7,271 nucleotides of DNA, taken from Firmicutes bacterium UBA3932 (GTDB lineage Bacteria > Bacillota > Clostridia > Peptostreptococcales > Anaerovoracaceae). A program made the position numbers and the translations under genes. The notes below the pieces were generated by a model that was not told the DNA's origin, ran no database searches, and saw nothing but the letters and a program-made list of their open reading frames with translations. The stretch lies in NCBI GenBank assembly GCA_002385825.1, contig DGEG01000036.1, positions 1 to 7,271 on the forward strand, given 5' to 3'. Positions 1-4,853 of this stretch are shown piece by piece; the stretch's first letter is position 1, and every line of letters begins with the position of its first letter.

Positions 1-111
1 CAAGAAAATGTCCGCACCCCCCTTCCATCCAACAGGACCAAGGAGCATGAAATCAACAGTGAGTTAGTAGAAAAGAGTTCGCGGAAAACAGATAAGAGAG
101 CAAAACAATAA
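1..111 (+). CDS. Possible C-terminal tail of an upstream protein (partial)
   Basis: Frame 1 is open from the window edge to a TAA at 109-111 (36 codons). The other two forward frames close within the first 70 bases. The encoded tail is hydrophilic and strongly charged, rich in Lys, Arg, Glu and Ser, and matches no family I recognise. It would end 28 bases before the tcdA start, so the two could be co-transcribed. In many Firmicutes tcdA follows hisS-aspS, but nothing in this tail identifies it as AspS. It could equally be a chance open frame in a purine-rich leader. Confidence 0.35.
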   Translation, partial: QENVRTPLPSNRTKEHEINSELVEKSSRKTDKRAKQ

Positions 112-139
112 GAATAGAAAGCAGGAAGGGAAATCAACT

Positions 140-856
140 ATGTCAGAGCAGTTCGTGAGGACGGAGCTTTTAATCGGAAAAGAAAGACTTGAAAGGCTGG
201 CCAGAGCCCGGGTGGCCGTATTCGGTGCAGGCGGCGTAGGCGGCTTTGCAATAGAAGCCCTGGCAAGGGGCGGAGTGGGCGCGCTGGATATTTTCGATCA
301 CGACACCATATGTCTTTCCAATTTAAATCGCCAGATCATTGCCACTCATAAAACCATCGGACAATACAAAGTAGATGTGGCAAAGGAGCGGATACTGGAA
401 ATCAACCCGGATGCGGTTGTAAATGCATATAGACTTTTTTATTCCAAGGATACGGCTCATGAAGTGGATTTGTCACTGTACGACTATGTAGTCGATGCCA
501 TCGATACTGTATCGGCTAAAATCGAATTGGTAGTTCAAGCGAAAGCCGCCGGCGTGCCGGTTATAAGTTCCATGGGCGCCGGGAACAAAATGGATCCGAC
601 GAAGTTCTTGGTGGATGATATCTATAACACTTCCGTTTGTCCCCTCGCGAAGGTCATGCGCAAGGAATTGCGCCAGCGGGGCGTGGACAGCTTAAAAGTG
701 GTGTATTCGAAAGAGCCTCCCGTTAAACTCCGGAAGGATGTGGTTATGACAGAAAAAACGGCCAAGCGCCATGTGCCCGGAAGCAACTCTTTTGTTCCTC
801 CTGCCGCAGGTCTGATTATAGCCGGTGAAGTTATTCGCGATCTTATCGGTTTCTAA
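140..856 (+). CDS. tcdA: tRNA threonylcarbamoyladenosine dehydratase (TcdA/YgdL, ThiF/MoeB/E1-like family)
   Basis: Cytosolic E1-like enzyme expected to use ATP to cyclise t6A to ct6A at position 37 of ANN-decoding tRNAs. The 238 residues cover the whole fold and are close to the usual length of the family. Visible signatures are the Rossmann nucleotide-binding loop GAGGVG (residues 29-34), the acidic DHD after strand 2 (53-55), NLNRQ (61-65) whose Arg contacts ATP phosphates in E1-like enzymes, the conserved Lys of GQYK (77), VVDAID (117-122) and a C-terminal PGSNSFVPPAAGLI segment (213-226) typical of TcdA rather than ThiF or MoeB. No ubiquitin-like sulfur carrier gene is adjacent, which also favours TcdA. 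The start ATG follows AGGAAGG (123-129) by about 10 bases. The gene may be read from an upstream promoter outside the window. Confidence 0.93.
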   Translation: MSEQFVRTELLIGKERLERLARARVAVFGAGGVGGFAIEALARGGVGALDIFDHDTICLSNLNRQIIATHKTIGQYKVDVAKERILEINPDAVVNAYRLFYSKDTAHEVDLSLYDYVVDAIDTVSAKIELVVQAKAAGVPVISSMGAGNKMDPTKFLVDDIYNTSVCPLAKVMRKELRQRGVDSLKVVYSKEPPVKLRKDVVMTEKTAKRHVPGSNSFVPPAAGLIIAGEVIRDLIGF

Positions 857-943
857 ATTGCCGTCTTAATTGCCCTTATAAATTGCATGGCTGAATTGTC
901 TGTCCATCCCCCCCTCTAAATCGCTCTTAATTCGGGCGATTGG

Positions 944-972
944 TTTACATATGTTGCTAAATGCATTAGAAT
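944..972 (+). promoter_or_regulatory. Sigma-A-type promoter of the HD-mntP-dtxR operon
   Basis: TTTACA (944-949; 5 of 6 to consensus) and TAGAAT (967-972; 5 of 6) are separated by exactly 17 bases. Transcription would start near 979, giving a leader of about 175 bases before the HD gene. That is long for a simple operon and leaves room for leader-based control. Confidence 0.65.
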
Positions 973-1007
973 AGGAAATAATAATTCCCATGGCCGCACA
1001 GCCGATA

Positions 1008-1066
1008 GGGGCATCGTTTTGCCCAATCGACAGGAACCATAGCGATTGCTGAAGCGATTGCTGGGC
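1008..1066 (+). promoter_or_regulatory. Leader RNA with mutually exclusive hairpins
   Basis: GGGCA (1009-1013) can pair with TGCCC (1020-1024) around a 6-base loop. The overlapping segment GCCCA (1021-1025), helped by ATCG (1026-1029), can pair instead with TGGGC (1062-1066) and CGAT (1055-1058) further down. Both pairings use 1021-1024, so only one can form at a time. The sequence does not match the yybP-ykoY manganese riboswitch core that I would have expected before mntP. Any regulatory role is inference. Confidence 0.3.
1041..1063 (+). repeat. Tandem direct repeat of a 12-base unit
   Basis: The unit AGCGATTGCTGA (1041-1052) is followed directly by AGCGATTGCTG (1053-1063). It lies in the transcribed leader upstream of the HD gene, and its second copy supplies one arm of the alternative hairpin described for this leader. 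It looks like a local duplication rather than a mobile repeat. Confidence 0.8.
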
Positions 1067-1154
1067 GGTAAATCAAAATCTAATTAGTAAATGAAGAAAA
1101 TACAAACCATAAGCACGAAATAAAAAAGAGAAAAGAAGAGAAAGGAACGAAGAA

Positions 1155-1724
1155 ATGGGTTACGTACCGACAATGGAAGAAGCCCGGGAGATTTTGAGCA
1201 AATACAACAAAGAAGAGTCACACTTGTTGCATGCGGAAATCGTATCCGGAGTCATGCGGTATTTTGCCAGGGAATACGATCCGGAAAGAGAAGAGTTTTG
1301 GGCAGTGGTAGGGCTTCTTCATGATTTGGATTACGAACAGTATCCCGAAGAGCACTGCGTAAAAGGAAAAGAGATAATGGAAGAGCTGGGCCTGGACGAG
1401 TCTCTGATACGGGCAGCCATGAGCCACGGTTGGGGCTGTACCGGCGTGGATATAGAACCGGAAGAGTTTATGGAAAAGATCCTCTATGCCACGGACGAGC
1501 TTACGGGGCTTATCAGAGCCGTTGCTATCATGCGGCCTTCCAAGAGCGTGGACGATCTGGAGCTTAAATCCGTTAAAAAGAAGTACAAAACCGCCAACTT
1601 TGCCGCAGGATGCTCTCGTGAAGTTATACAAAAAGGTGCGGATATGCTTGGCTGGGAACTTGATGAACTGATTACAAAGACCATTCTGGCAATGAGAAGC
1701 TTAAATCCGGAAGCCGGAATTTAA
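1155..1724 (+). CDS. HD-domain metal-dependent phosphohydrolase of unknown substrate
   Basis: A 189-residue single-domain HD protein, predicted cytosolic, with no signal peptide or membrane segment. The metal-binding signature is complete: His26 (LLHAE), the HD doublet His56-Asp57 in LLHDLD, His67, His91 (SHGWG) and Asp114 (YATDEL). HD proteins of this type hydrolyse phosphoester or nucleotide bonds using Mn, Fe or other divalent ions. The substrate cannot be told from the sequence. AAAGGA (1141-1146) lies 8 bases before the ATG. The gene is first in a tight operon, with its stop 18 bases before mntP, so its expression is coupled to manganese export and the DtxR-type repressor. A link to metal availability is plausible but inferred. 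Confidence 0.85.
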   Translation: MGYVPTMEEAREILSKYNKEESHLLHAEIVSGVMRYFAREYDPEREEFWAVVGLLHDLDYEQYPEEHCVKGKEIMEELGLDESLIRAAMSHGWGCTGVDIEPEEFMEKILYATDELTGLIRAVAIMRPSKSVDDLELKSVKKKYKTANFAAGCSREVIQKGADMLGWELDELITKTILAMRSLNPEAGI

Positions 1725-1742
1725 ATACAAAGGGAGACATTC

Positions 1743-2315
1743 ATGGGATATTTCACGCTGCTTTTTATAGCACTGGGTCTTGCCATGGATGCGTTTGCAG
1801 TTTCTGTATCCAACGGCATCTGCTATAAAAATGCAGGTATTAAGGAAGCGTTTTATACGGCATTAACCTTTGGTGTTTTTCAGGCGTTGATGCCTTTAAT
1901 CGGATACTATGCCGGCAGGACTGTCAGCGAAGCGGTGAAGTTTATCGATCATTGGATCGCGTTGGGCCTGTTGTGCTTTATCGGCGGCAGCATGATTGTC
2001 AGCGCCATTAAAGATATGCGAAACCCTGAAAAGGTTTGCTATAAAACATACTGCACCACAAAAGACTTGTTAGTTCAAGGATTTGCAACCAGTATCGATG
2101 CTTTTGCGGTGGGAATCAGCTTTGCCGTAATCGATACCAACATTTTTACTGCGGTGGTTTTGATCGGGATTGTAACCTTTGCCTGCTGTTTCATCGGTGT
2201 TCCCATAGGCAAGCGTTTCGGATACTTTATGAAGGATAAGGCAGAAATCCTTGGAGGGTGTCTGTTAATTATAATCGGCATTAAAATTTTTATTGAGCAT
2301 ATTTTTGCAGGATAA
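1743..2315 (+). CDS. mntP: Manganese efflux pump MntP
   Basis: Integral membrane exporter of Mn(II), normally induced when manganese is in excess. The 190 residues match the family's usual length, with about six hydrophobic segments and the internal duplication of the MntP (former DUF204) family. Each half carries the hallmark Asp motif: AMDAFAVS (Asp16) in the first segment and SIDAFAVG (Asp119) in the fourth. GGSMI (81-85) and GGCLLIIIGIKI (171-182) are the paired glycine motifs of the two halves. A Cys- and Lys-containing loop (about 90-108) separates them. The start follows GGGAG closely. The gene sits between the HD hydrolase and a DtxR/MntR-family regulator, which suggests metal-responsive control of the whole unit. 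Confidence 0.93.
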   Translation: MGYFTLLFIALGLAMDAFAVSVSNGICYKNAGIKEAFYTALTFGVFQALMPLIGYYAGRTVSEAVKFIDHWIALGLLCFIGGSMIVSAIKDMRNPEKVCYKTYCTTKDLLVQGFATSIDAFAVGISFAVIDTNIFTAVVLIGIVTFACCFIGVPIGKRFGYFMKDKAEILGGCLLIIIGIKIFIEHIFAG

Positions 2316-2347
2316 GGAAGGGTACTCTTTCCGGAGAGGAGGGCGCC

Positions 2348-2725
2348 ATGGGTATTTATGAATCTGGTGAAAACTACCTTGAAACGATTTTGCTTTTGGA
2401 ACGAAGGAATGGAACGGTGCGCTCCATAGATATTGCAAATGAGCTGGACTATTCGAAACCCAGCATCAGCAGGGCCATGAGCATCTTAAAGGAAAGCGGA
2501 TATATTTGGATGGAAAAGAACGGCGACATCCATCTGACGGAAAAAGGACGGGCCCGGGCGAACAGCATCTACGAAAGGCACCGGCTCATCACAGAATATC
2601 TCATGCGTGCGCTTGGCGTTGATAGAGAGACGGCGGAAGAAGACGCCTGCCGCATAGAGCACGTGATCAGCGAGACTTCTTTCGAAAAGATTAAAGATAA
2701 AATCAAGGAATTGGACGAAAACTAA
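2348..2725 (+). CDS. DtxR/MntR-family metal-dependent transcriptional regulator
   Basis: A 125-residue repressor with an N-terminal winged helix (about 4-65, recognition helix around SKPSISRAM, 36-44) and a dimerisation/metal-binding domain (about 66-120). It lacks the SH3-like third domain, as MntR does. Ligand positions can be aligned by motif. MntR Asp8 corresponds to Asn9 (GENYLE), Glu11 to Glu12, His77 to His78 (RHRL), and Glu99/Glu102/His103 to Cys101/Glu104/His105 in DACRIEHVIS. The Cys matches the primary-site Cys of iron-responsive DtxR/IdeR, not the Glu of manganese-responsive MntR. AGGAGG (2337-2342) lies 5 bases before the ATG, directly after a 6-bp hairpin (2316-2332). Being downstream of mntP, it probably controls that operon, possibly including itself. 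The sensed metal is uncertain. Confidence 0.9.
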   Translation: MGIYESGENYLETILLLERRNGTVRSIDIANELDYSKPSISRAMSILKESGYIWMEKNGDIHLTEKGRARANSIYERHRLITEYLMRALGVDRETAEEDACRIEHVISETSFEKIKDKIKELDEN

Positions 2726-3750
2726 TTGCGGGCGCTTTTCTCATCAGTGCTTTCTACAGCATTGTCTGTGCGTTTTGCATCGATATCTTCGGAAGGCGCA
2801 CCGATATTCGCATCAATATTTTCTGTAGATTCGGCGGAAATGTTATCGGACAGGGTTTGTACCCTGTTTTTTCTTTCGGATATGACGAGCCCAAATAAGA
2901 TCAATACCGTACCGCACAGGGATATCCACGTAAACGGTTCGCGGAGCACGATGAGGGAAGCCACCACCGTTACTATGGGACTAAAATATATATAGGTTGC
3001 GGTCTTTACGGAGCCGAGAACGCCTACGGCAAAATTCCATGTGACAAATGATATGGCTGACGCGCCAAATGCAAGGAACAAAATATTGGTCAGATTGGCC
3101 GGATCGGCAAACCGGCTCAATCCCAGATGGAAATCCGTAAATGGAATAACCGGGATCATGAGCAAAAGCCCGTAAAAGAAAACCTTGCGTGTATGTTGGA
3201 TTATAGAAAGCTCTTTTTCGTCGATAAAGACCAGAAGATTGCAGTAAAAGGCCCAGGACAGAGCACCCAGGATCATGAGAATGTCCCCCAGGGGGTTCAG
3301 TTTCAACACAAAGTTTCCGTTAAAACTTATTAAAGCCACACCTGTAATGGTGATGAAAAAGCCGATGACAAAATTCCGGTGCAGGCTGGCCCGGCTTATG
3401 AGAAAATAGGAAATGATAGCGGTAAACATGGGTGCGACCGCAACGATGACCCCCGCATTGGAGGCAAGCGTATAGGTGAGCCCGATATTTTGGAAAAGGA
3501 AATACAAAGAAACTCCACACAGTCCGGCTGCAGCATAAAGCAGTTCCTTTTTATCTTTCCTTGGCCGGATCGGTTTTGGCGACATGACGAACAACAGCAA
3601 ATAGGCCAAAATGAAACGATAAAAGAGGATTTCAATGGGCGTGAAATCCTCAAGGAGTACTTTTGTGGAGATGAAAGTAGTTCCCCATATTAAAATGCTG
3701 GCAGAGGCAGCAATATGCCCCTTGATCTTGCGTTTCGTTTCCGTTTCCAT
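2722..3750 (-). CDS. EamA/DMT-superfamily permease (drug/metabolite transporter)
   Basis: Membrane transporter of the 10-TMS DMT superfamily with two tandem EamA domains. Numbered from the ATG at 3750, the first spans about 10-145 (IWGTTF at 21-26, YRF at 44-46) and the second about 154-290, with the conserved segment SPIVTVVASLIVLREPFTW near 257-275. The substrate is unknown; relatives export amino acids, nucleobases or other small metabolites. From the ATG it is 342 residues. The extra length is a hydrophilic, acidic, Ser/Thr/Asp-rich tail (about 293-342). An in-frame TTG at 3784-3786 would add 12 residues, but neither start has a good ribosome binding site, and the ATG gives the more usual N-terminus. 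Its stop overlaps the stop of the convergent regulator gene. It lies just downstream of the HesB-like selenoprotein gene on the same strand and may share its transcript. Confidence 0.9.
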   Translation of the reverse strand: METETKRKIKGHIAASASILIWGTTFISTKVLLEDFTPIEILFYRFILAYLLLFVMSPKPIRPRKDKKELLYAAAGLCGVSLYFLFQNIGLTYTLASNAGVIVAVAPMFTAIISYFLISRASLHRNFVIGFFITITGVALISFNGNFVLKLNPLGDILMILGALSWAFYCNLLVFIDEKELSIIQHTRKVFFYGLLLMIPVIPFTDFHLGLSRFADPANLTNILFLAFGASAISFVTWNFAVGVLGSVKTATYIYFSPIVTVVASLIVLREPFTWISLCGTVLILFGLVISERKNRVQTLSDNISAESTENIDANIGAPSEDIDAKRTDNAVESTDEKSARN

Positions 3751-3803
3751 AGAGGACAGGTTATCACAGTTACATTGAAAATGCAATAATTTGGCCTATG
3801 TTA

Positions 3804-4103
3804 TCAGCAGGAGCCGATGTTATTTCCAACAAAATGGAAGCCTTTGTTGTACCATTTAGTACCGTAATCCAAGGCGAGATTTCTTACGTAAGGTTCCAAA
3901 TCCTTTGAATAAACCACCTTGATGCCGTTGGCCTCAACCAGCAGATCATCTTCATTCTTTTGCTCATCCAGAGCCAGTCCCAGACGGGGACCGCCTCAGC
4001 CATAGCCTGCAAATGAAATTCTCAGCATCTGGGCGTCAGGATTCGGTTTGCTTGCAACCATCTCCTTCAGCTTTTCCGCTGCAATTTCCGTTATTTTAAT
4101 CAT
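3804..4103 (-). CDS. HesB/IscA-like selenoprotein with in-frame UGA (Sec36)
   Basis: Reading from ATG 4103-4101, the frame has one internal TGA at 3998-3996 (codon 36). It then continues, fully protein-like, to a TGA (3806-3804) directly followed by TAA (3803-3801), giving 99 residues. The product has the A-type Fe-S carrier (HesB/IscA/YfhF) pattern. The N-terminal helix is MIKITEIAAEKLKEMV. The centre is ISFAGYG-Sec-GGPRLGLALDE (residues 29-47). A second half includes GIKVVYSKDLEPY, and the C-terminus is GSC. E. coli IscA binds with Cys35, Cys99 and Cys101; here Sec36 takes the first position and Cys99 is the last residue. A HesB-like selenoprotein family is known in bacteria, with unknown precise role. 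AGGAGG (4111-4116) sits 7 bases before the start. Candidate SECIS hairpins follow the TGA. A pseudogene is unlikely, because both sides remain conserved and no other lesion exists. The genome should encode SelA, SelB, SelC and SelD. Confidence 0.9.
3962..3995 (-). promoter_or_regulatory. Candidate bacterial SECIS element (two adjacent hairpins)
   Basis: Bacterial SECIS elements lie within the coding region just after the UGA. Two hairpins follow it back to back on the mRNA. The first (3993-3987 with 3981-3975) has 7 bp including one G-U, with loop CGUCU starting 10 bases after the UGA. The second (GCUC 3974-3971 with GAGC 3965-3962) has loop UGGAU starting 26 bases after the UGA. Both have a G in the first two loop positions, as expected for SelB recognition. 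The second fits the usual UGA-to-loop distance (about 16-37 bases), while the first has the stronger stem. Confidence 0.6.
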
Positions 4104-4110
4104 TACTTAA

Positions 4111-4116
4111 CCTCCT
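4111..4116 (-). promoter_or_regulatory. Ribosome binding site of the selenoprotein gene
   Basis: Perfect AGGAGG on the minus strand, 7 bases upstream of the ATG at 4103. It fixes the start of the HesB-like gene and shows that the short ORF preceding the in-frame TGA is a real translation start, not a random frame. Confidence 0.85.
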
Positions 4117-4196
4117 GTTTAATATAAACTGTATAGCGGACAAAATACGACATTTTTCTTGTTATTACGACCTTTTCCGTCAGGAGCGGATTCGTT

Positions 4197-4213
4197 AAGG
4201 TTAATATAACCTT
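4197..4213. promoter_or_regulatory. Perfect inverted repeat, operator-like
   Basis: AAGGTTA and TAACCTT arms (7 bp) around ATA. It lies about 95 bases upstream of the selenoprotein start. It is either a regulator binding site or a small hairpin in that gene's leader. No regulator is assigned. Confidence 0.4.
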
Positions 4214-4230
4214 TCCGGCTCAAACTTATC

Positions 4231-4245
4231 TGTGACATTGTCACA
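4231..4245. promoter_or_regulatory. Perfect 15-bp palindrome TGTGACATTGTCACA
   Basis: Seven-base arms with a single central base, the size of a dimeric repressor operator. It resembles a CRP/FNR site but the half-site spacing is one base too short. It directly abuts the terminator-like hairpin at 4247 and lies upstream of the minus-strand selenoprotein gene, so it may control that gene. Confidence 0.45.
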
Positions 4246-4246
4246 C

Positions 4247-4275
4247 AAAAAGGAACCCGAAACAGGCTCCTTTTT
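4247..4275. terminator. Bidirectional terminator-like hairpin without an obvious upstream gene
   Basis: AAAAAGGA pairs with TCCTTTTT, and after one A-C mismatch CC pairs with GG around the 7-base loop CGAAACA. Both strands end in a T5 tract, so it can act in either direction. On either strand no gene ends here. It could end an unlabelled small transcript, insulate the two divergent units, or attenuate a long leader of the selenoprotein gene. Confidence 0.6.
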
Positions 4276-4342
4276 ATCGACTGTAACGAATAAAAGACTA
4301 TAATAATCGCACCATTATTTTCCTATGATTGTAAAGGAATTG

Positions 4343-4364
4343 ACAAGTATTAGTGTATACTTGT
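4343..4364. promoter_or_regulatory. Inverted repeat overlapping a TTGACA
   Basis: Arms ACAAGTAT (4343-4350) and ATACTTGT (4357-4364) are perfect, with a 6-base centre. The left arm overlaps a consensus -35 hexamer TTGACA (4340-4345), but no -10 lies 16-18 bases downstream, so a promoter is not supported. The shape suits an operator of the GntR or MarR type. It lies about 100 bases upstream of the riboswitch promoter. Confidence 0.4.
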
Positions 4365-4386
4365 GTCGGTAAGCGGAGTCGGAAGC

Positions 4387-4407
4387 CATATTTCATGTCG
4401 AAATATG
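4387..4407. repeat. Perfect inverted repeat (8-bp arms)
   Basis: CATATTTC (4387-4394) and GAAATATG (4400-4407) flank a 5-base centre ATGTC. It has no T tract, so it is not a terminator. It may be an operator or a stem-loop in a transcript that starts further upstream. Confidence 0.45.
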
Positions 4408-4466
4408 TTAAATAATAAGTTAAATTGAAGTTTATAAAAAACTAATCGACTTTTTACAAACATTAA

Positions 4467-4495
4467 TTGACGCATAACGGTTTTAATGATAGGAT
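4467..4495 (+). promoter_or_regulatory. Promoter of the cobalamin-riboswitch operon
   Basis: TTGACG (4467-4472; 5 of 6) and TAGGAT (4490-4495; 4 of 6) are 17 bases apart, and TGA directly before the -10 provides an extended -10 TG motif. The predicted start near 4502 is about 16 bases before the first riboswitch helix, as expected for a riboswitch leader. Confidence 0.65.
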
Positions 4496-4517
4496 TAAAC
4501 TGCAATTTAATAACAGC

Positions 4518-4723
4518 GCATTATGTTCTGTGAAGGTTCGGATTGAACCTCGCAGCTAAGAGGGAAGCAGGTGAAAGTCCTGCACGGTCCCGCCGCTGTG
4601 AACATGGAGTTTTGTCTACGTTATTTTATAACGGCCACTGAAAATATTTTTTCGGGAAGGCGGACAAAACAGACAGAGTCAATTGGATTCTGTACCATGT
4701 GAGTCAGAAGACCTGCATAATGC
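4518..4723 (+). ncRNA. Cobalamin (B12) riboswitch aptamer
   Basis: The aptamer senses a cobalamin and lowers expression of the downstream genes when it is bound. P1 closes it with perfect 8-bp arms, GCATTATG (4518-4525) and CATAATGC (4716-4723). The conserved core is clear: AGGTTC/GAACCT hairpin (4534-4550), GAGGGAAGC (from 4560), the GCAGG/CCTGC hairpin with loop TGAAAGT (4567-4583), ACGGTCCCGCCGCTGTGAA (4584-4602) and the 3' box GAGTCAGAAGACCTGC (4701-4716). A peripheral arm is formed by GTTTTGTC (4609-4616) with GACAAAAC (4663-4670), containing a CGTTAT/ATAACG hairpin. A further 8-bp hairpin (4673-4680 with 4686-4693, one G-U) follows. It lies between a good promoter and an intrinsic terminator, directly upstream of two exported proteins. 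Confidence 0.95.
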
Positions 4724-4731
4724 CATGATCA

Positions 4732-4750
4732 TACCAACGGGGAATTGGTA
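4732..4750 (+). promoter_or_regulatory. Hairpin between aptamer and terminator (possible P13-type or expression-platform element)
   Basis: TACCAA (4732-4737) and TTGGTA (4745-4750) form a 6-bp stem with loop CGGGGAA, eight bases after P1. Many cobalamin riboswitches have a 3' hairpin that makes a kissing contact with the aptamer; I could not demonstrate loop complementarity here, so the role is open. Confidence 0.35.
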
Positions 4751-4781
4751 GAAGGGTCAGAATTTTAATGACAGTGAATAC

Positions 4782-4810
4782 GGACTGTGGCTTGGCCACG
4801 GTCCTTTTTT
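4782..4810 (+). terminator. Intrinsic terminator of the cobalamin riboswitch
   Basis: GGACTGTGGC (4782-4791) pairs with GCCACGGTCC (4795-4804), 10 bp including one G-U, loop TTG, followed by six T (4805-4810). It lies between aptamer and first gene, so it is the off-switch output. ACAGT (4771-4775) can pair with ACTGT (4784-4788) inside the left arm, a candidate but short antiterminator. Confidence 0.9.
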
Positions 4811-4853
4811 CTGGCTGGAACGAAACTGGCTAAACGAATGGGAGGGAATACAG

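Larger units (their letters stand above)
857..1154 (+). other. Gene-free stretch with promoter and structured leader of the HD-mntP-dtxR operon
   Basis: I see no coding frame here. From left to right it holds a run of seven C (908-914), an 8-bp hairpin with one G-T pair (arms 919-926 and 934-941, loop TTAATTC) that could slow or end tcdA transcription but lacks a T tract, a sigma-A promoter (944-972), a region of competing hairpins and a tandem 12-base repeat (about 1008-1066), and a purine-rich, A/G-dominated stretch (about 1091-1154) ending in AAAGGA (1141-1146), the ribosome binding site of the HD gene. Confidence 0.6.
4104..4466. other. Divergent intergenic region rich in inverted repeats
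   Basis: No coding frame is supported between the selenoprotein start and the riboswitch promoter. The stretch is AT-rich and holds four near-perfect inverted repeats and one terminator-like hairpin, each listed separately. I found no convincing -35/-10 pair for the minus-strand selenoprotein gene. Confidence 0.5.

Noticed and set aside
980..1154. yybP-ykoY manganese riboswitch upstream of mntP
   Set aside because: The conserved core motifs of that riboswitch are not present in the leader.
3751..3786. TTG at 3784-3786 as the start of the EamA permease
   Set aside because: Rare start codon with only a weak ATAGG upstream, and the added 12 residues are unlike family N-termini. It is not fully excluded, because the ATG also lacks a clear ribosome binding site.
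3804..4103. Reading the HesB-like gene as a pseudogene broken by a nonsense mutation
   Set aside because: The only lesion is a TGA exactly at the conserved Cys position, with a good ribosome binding site, intact coding on both sides and hairpins right after it. That is the pattern of Sec insertion.
4231..4245. CRP/FNR binding site
   Set aside because: The half-sites TGTGA and TCACA are 5 rather than 6 bases apart. I keep it only as an unassigned palindrome.
4340..4364. TTGACA as the main promoter of the riboswitch operon
   Set aside because: No -10 hexamer is found 16-18 bases downstream, whereas TTGACG/TAGGAT at 4467-4495 is well spaced and ideally placed before the aptamer.
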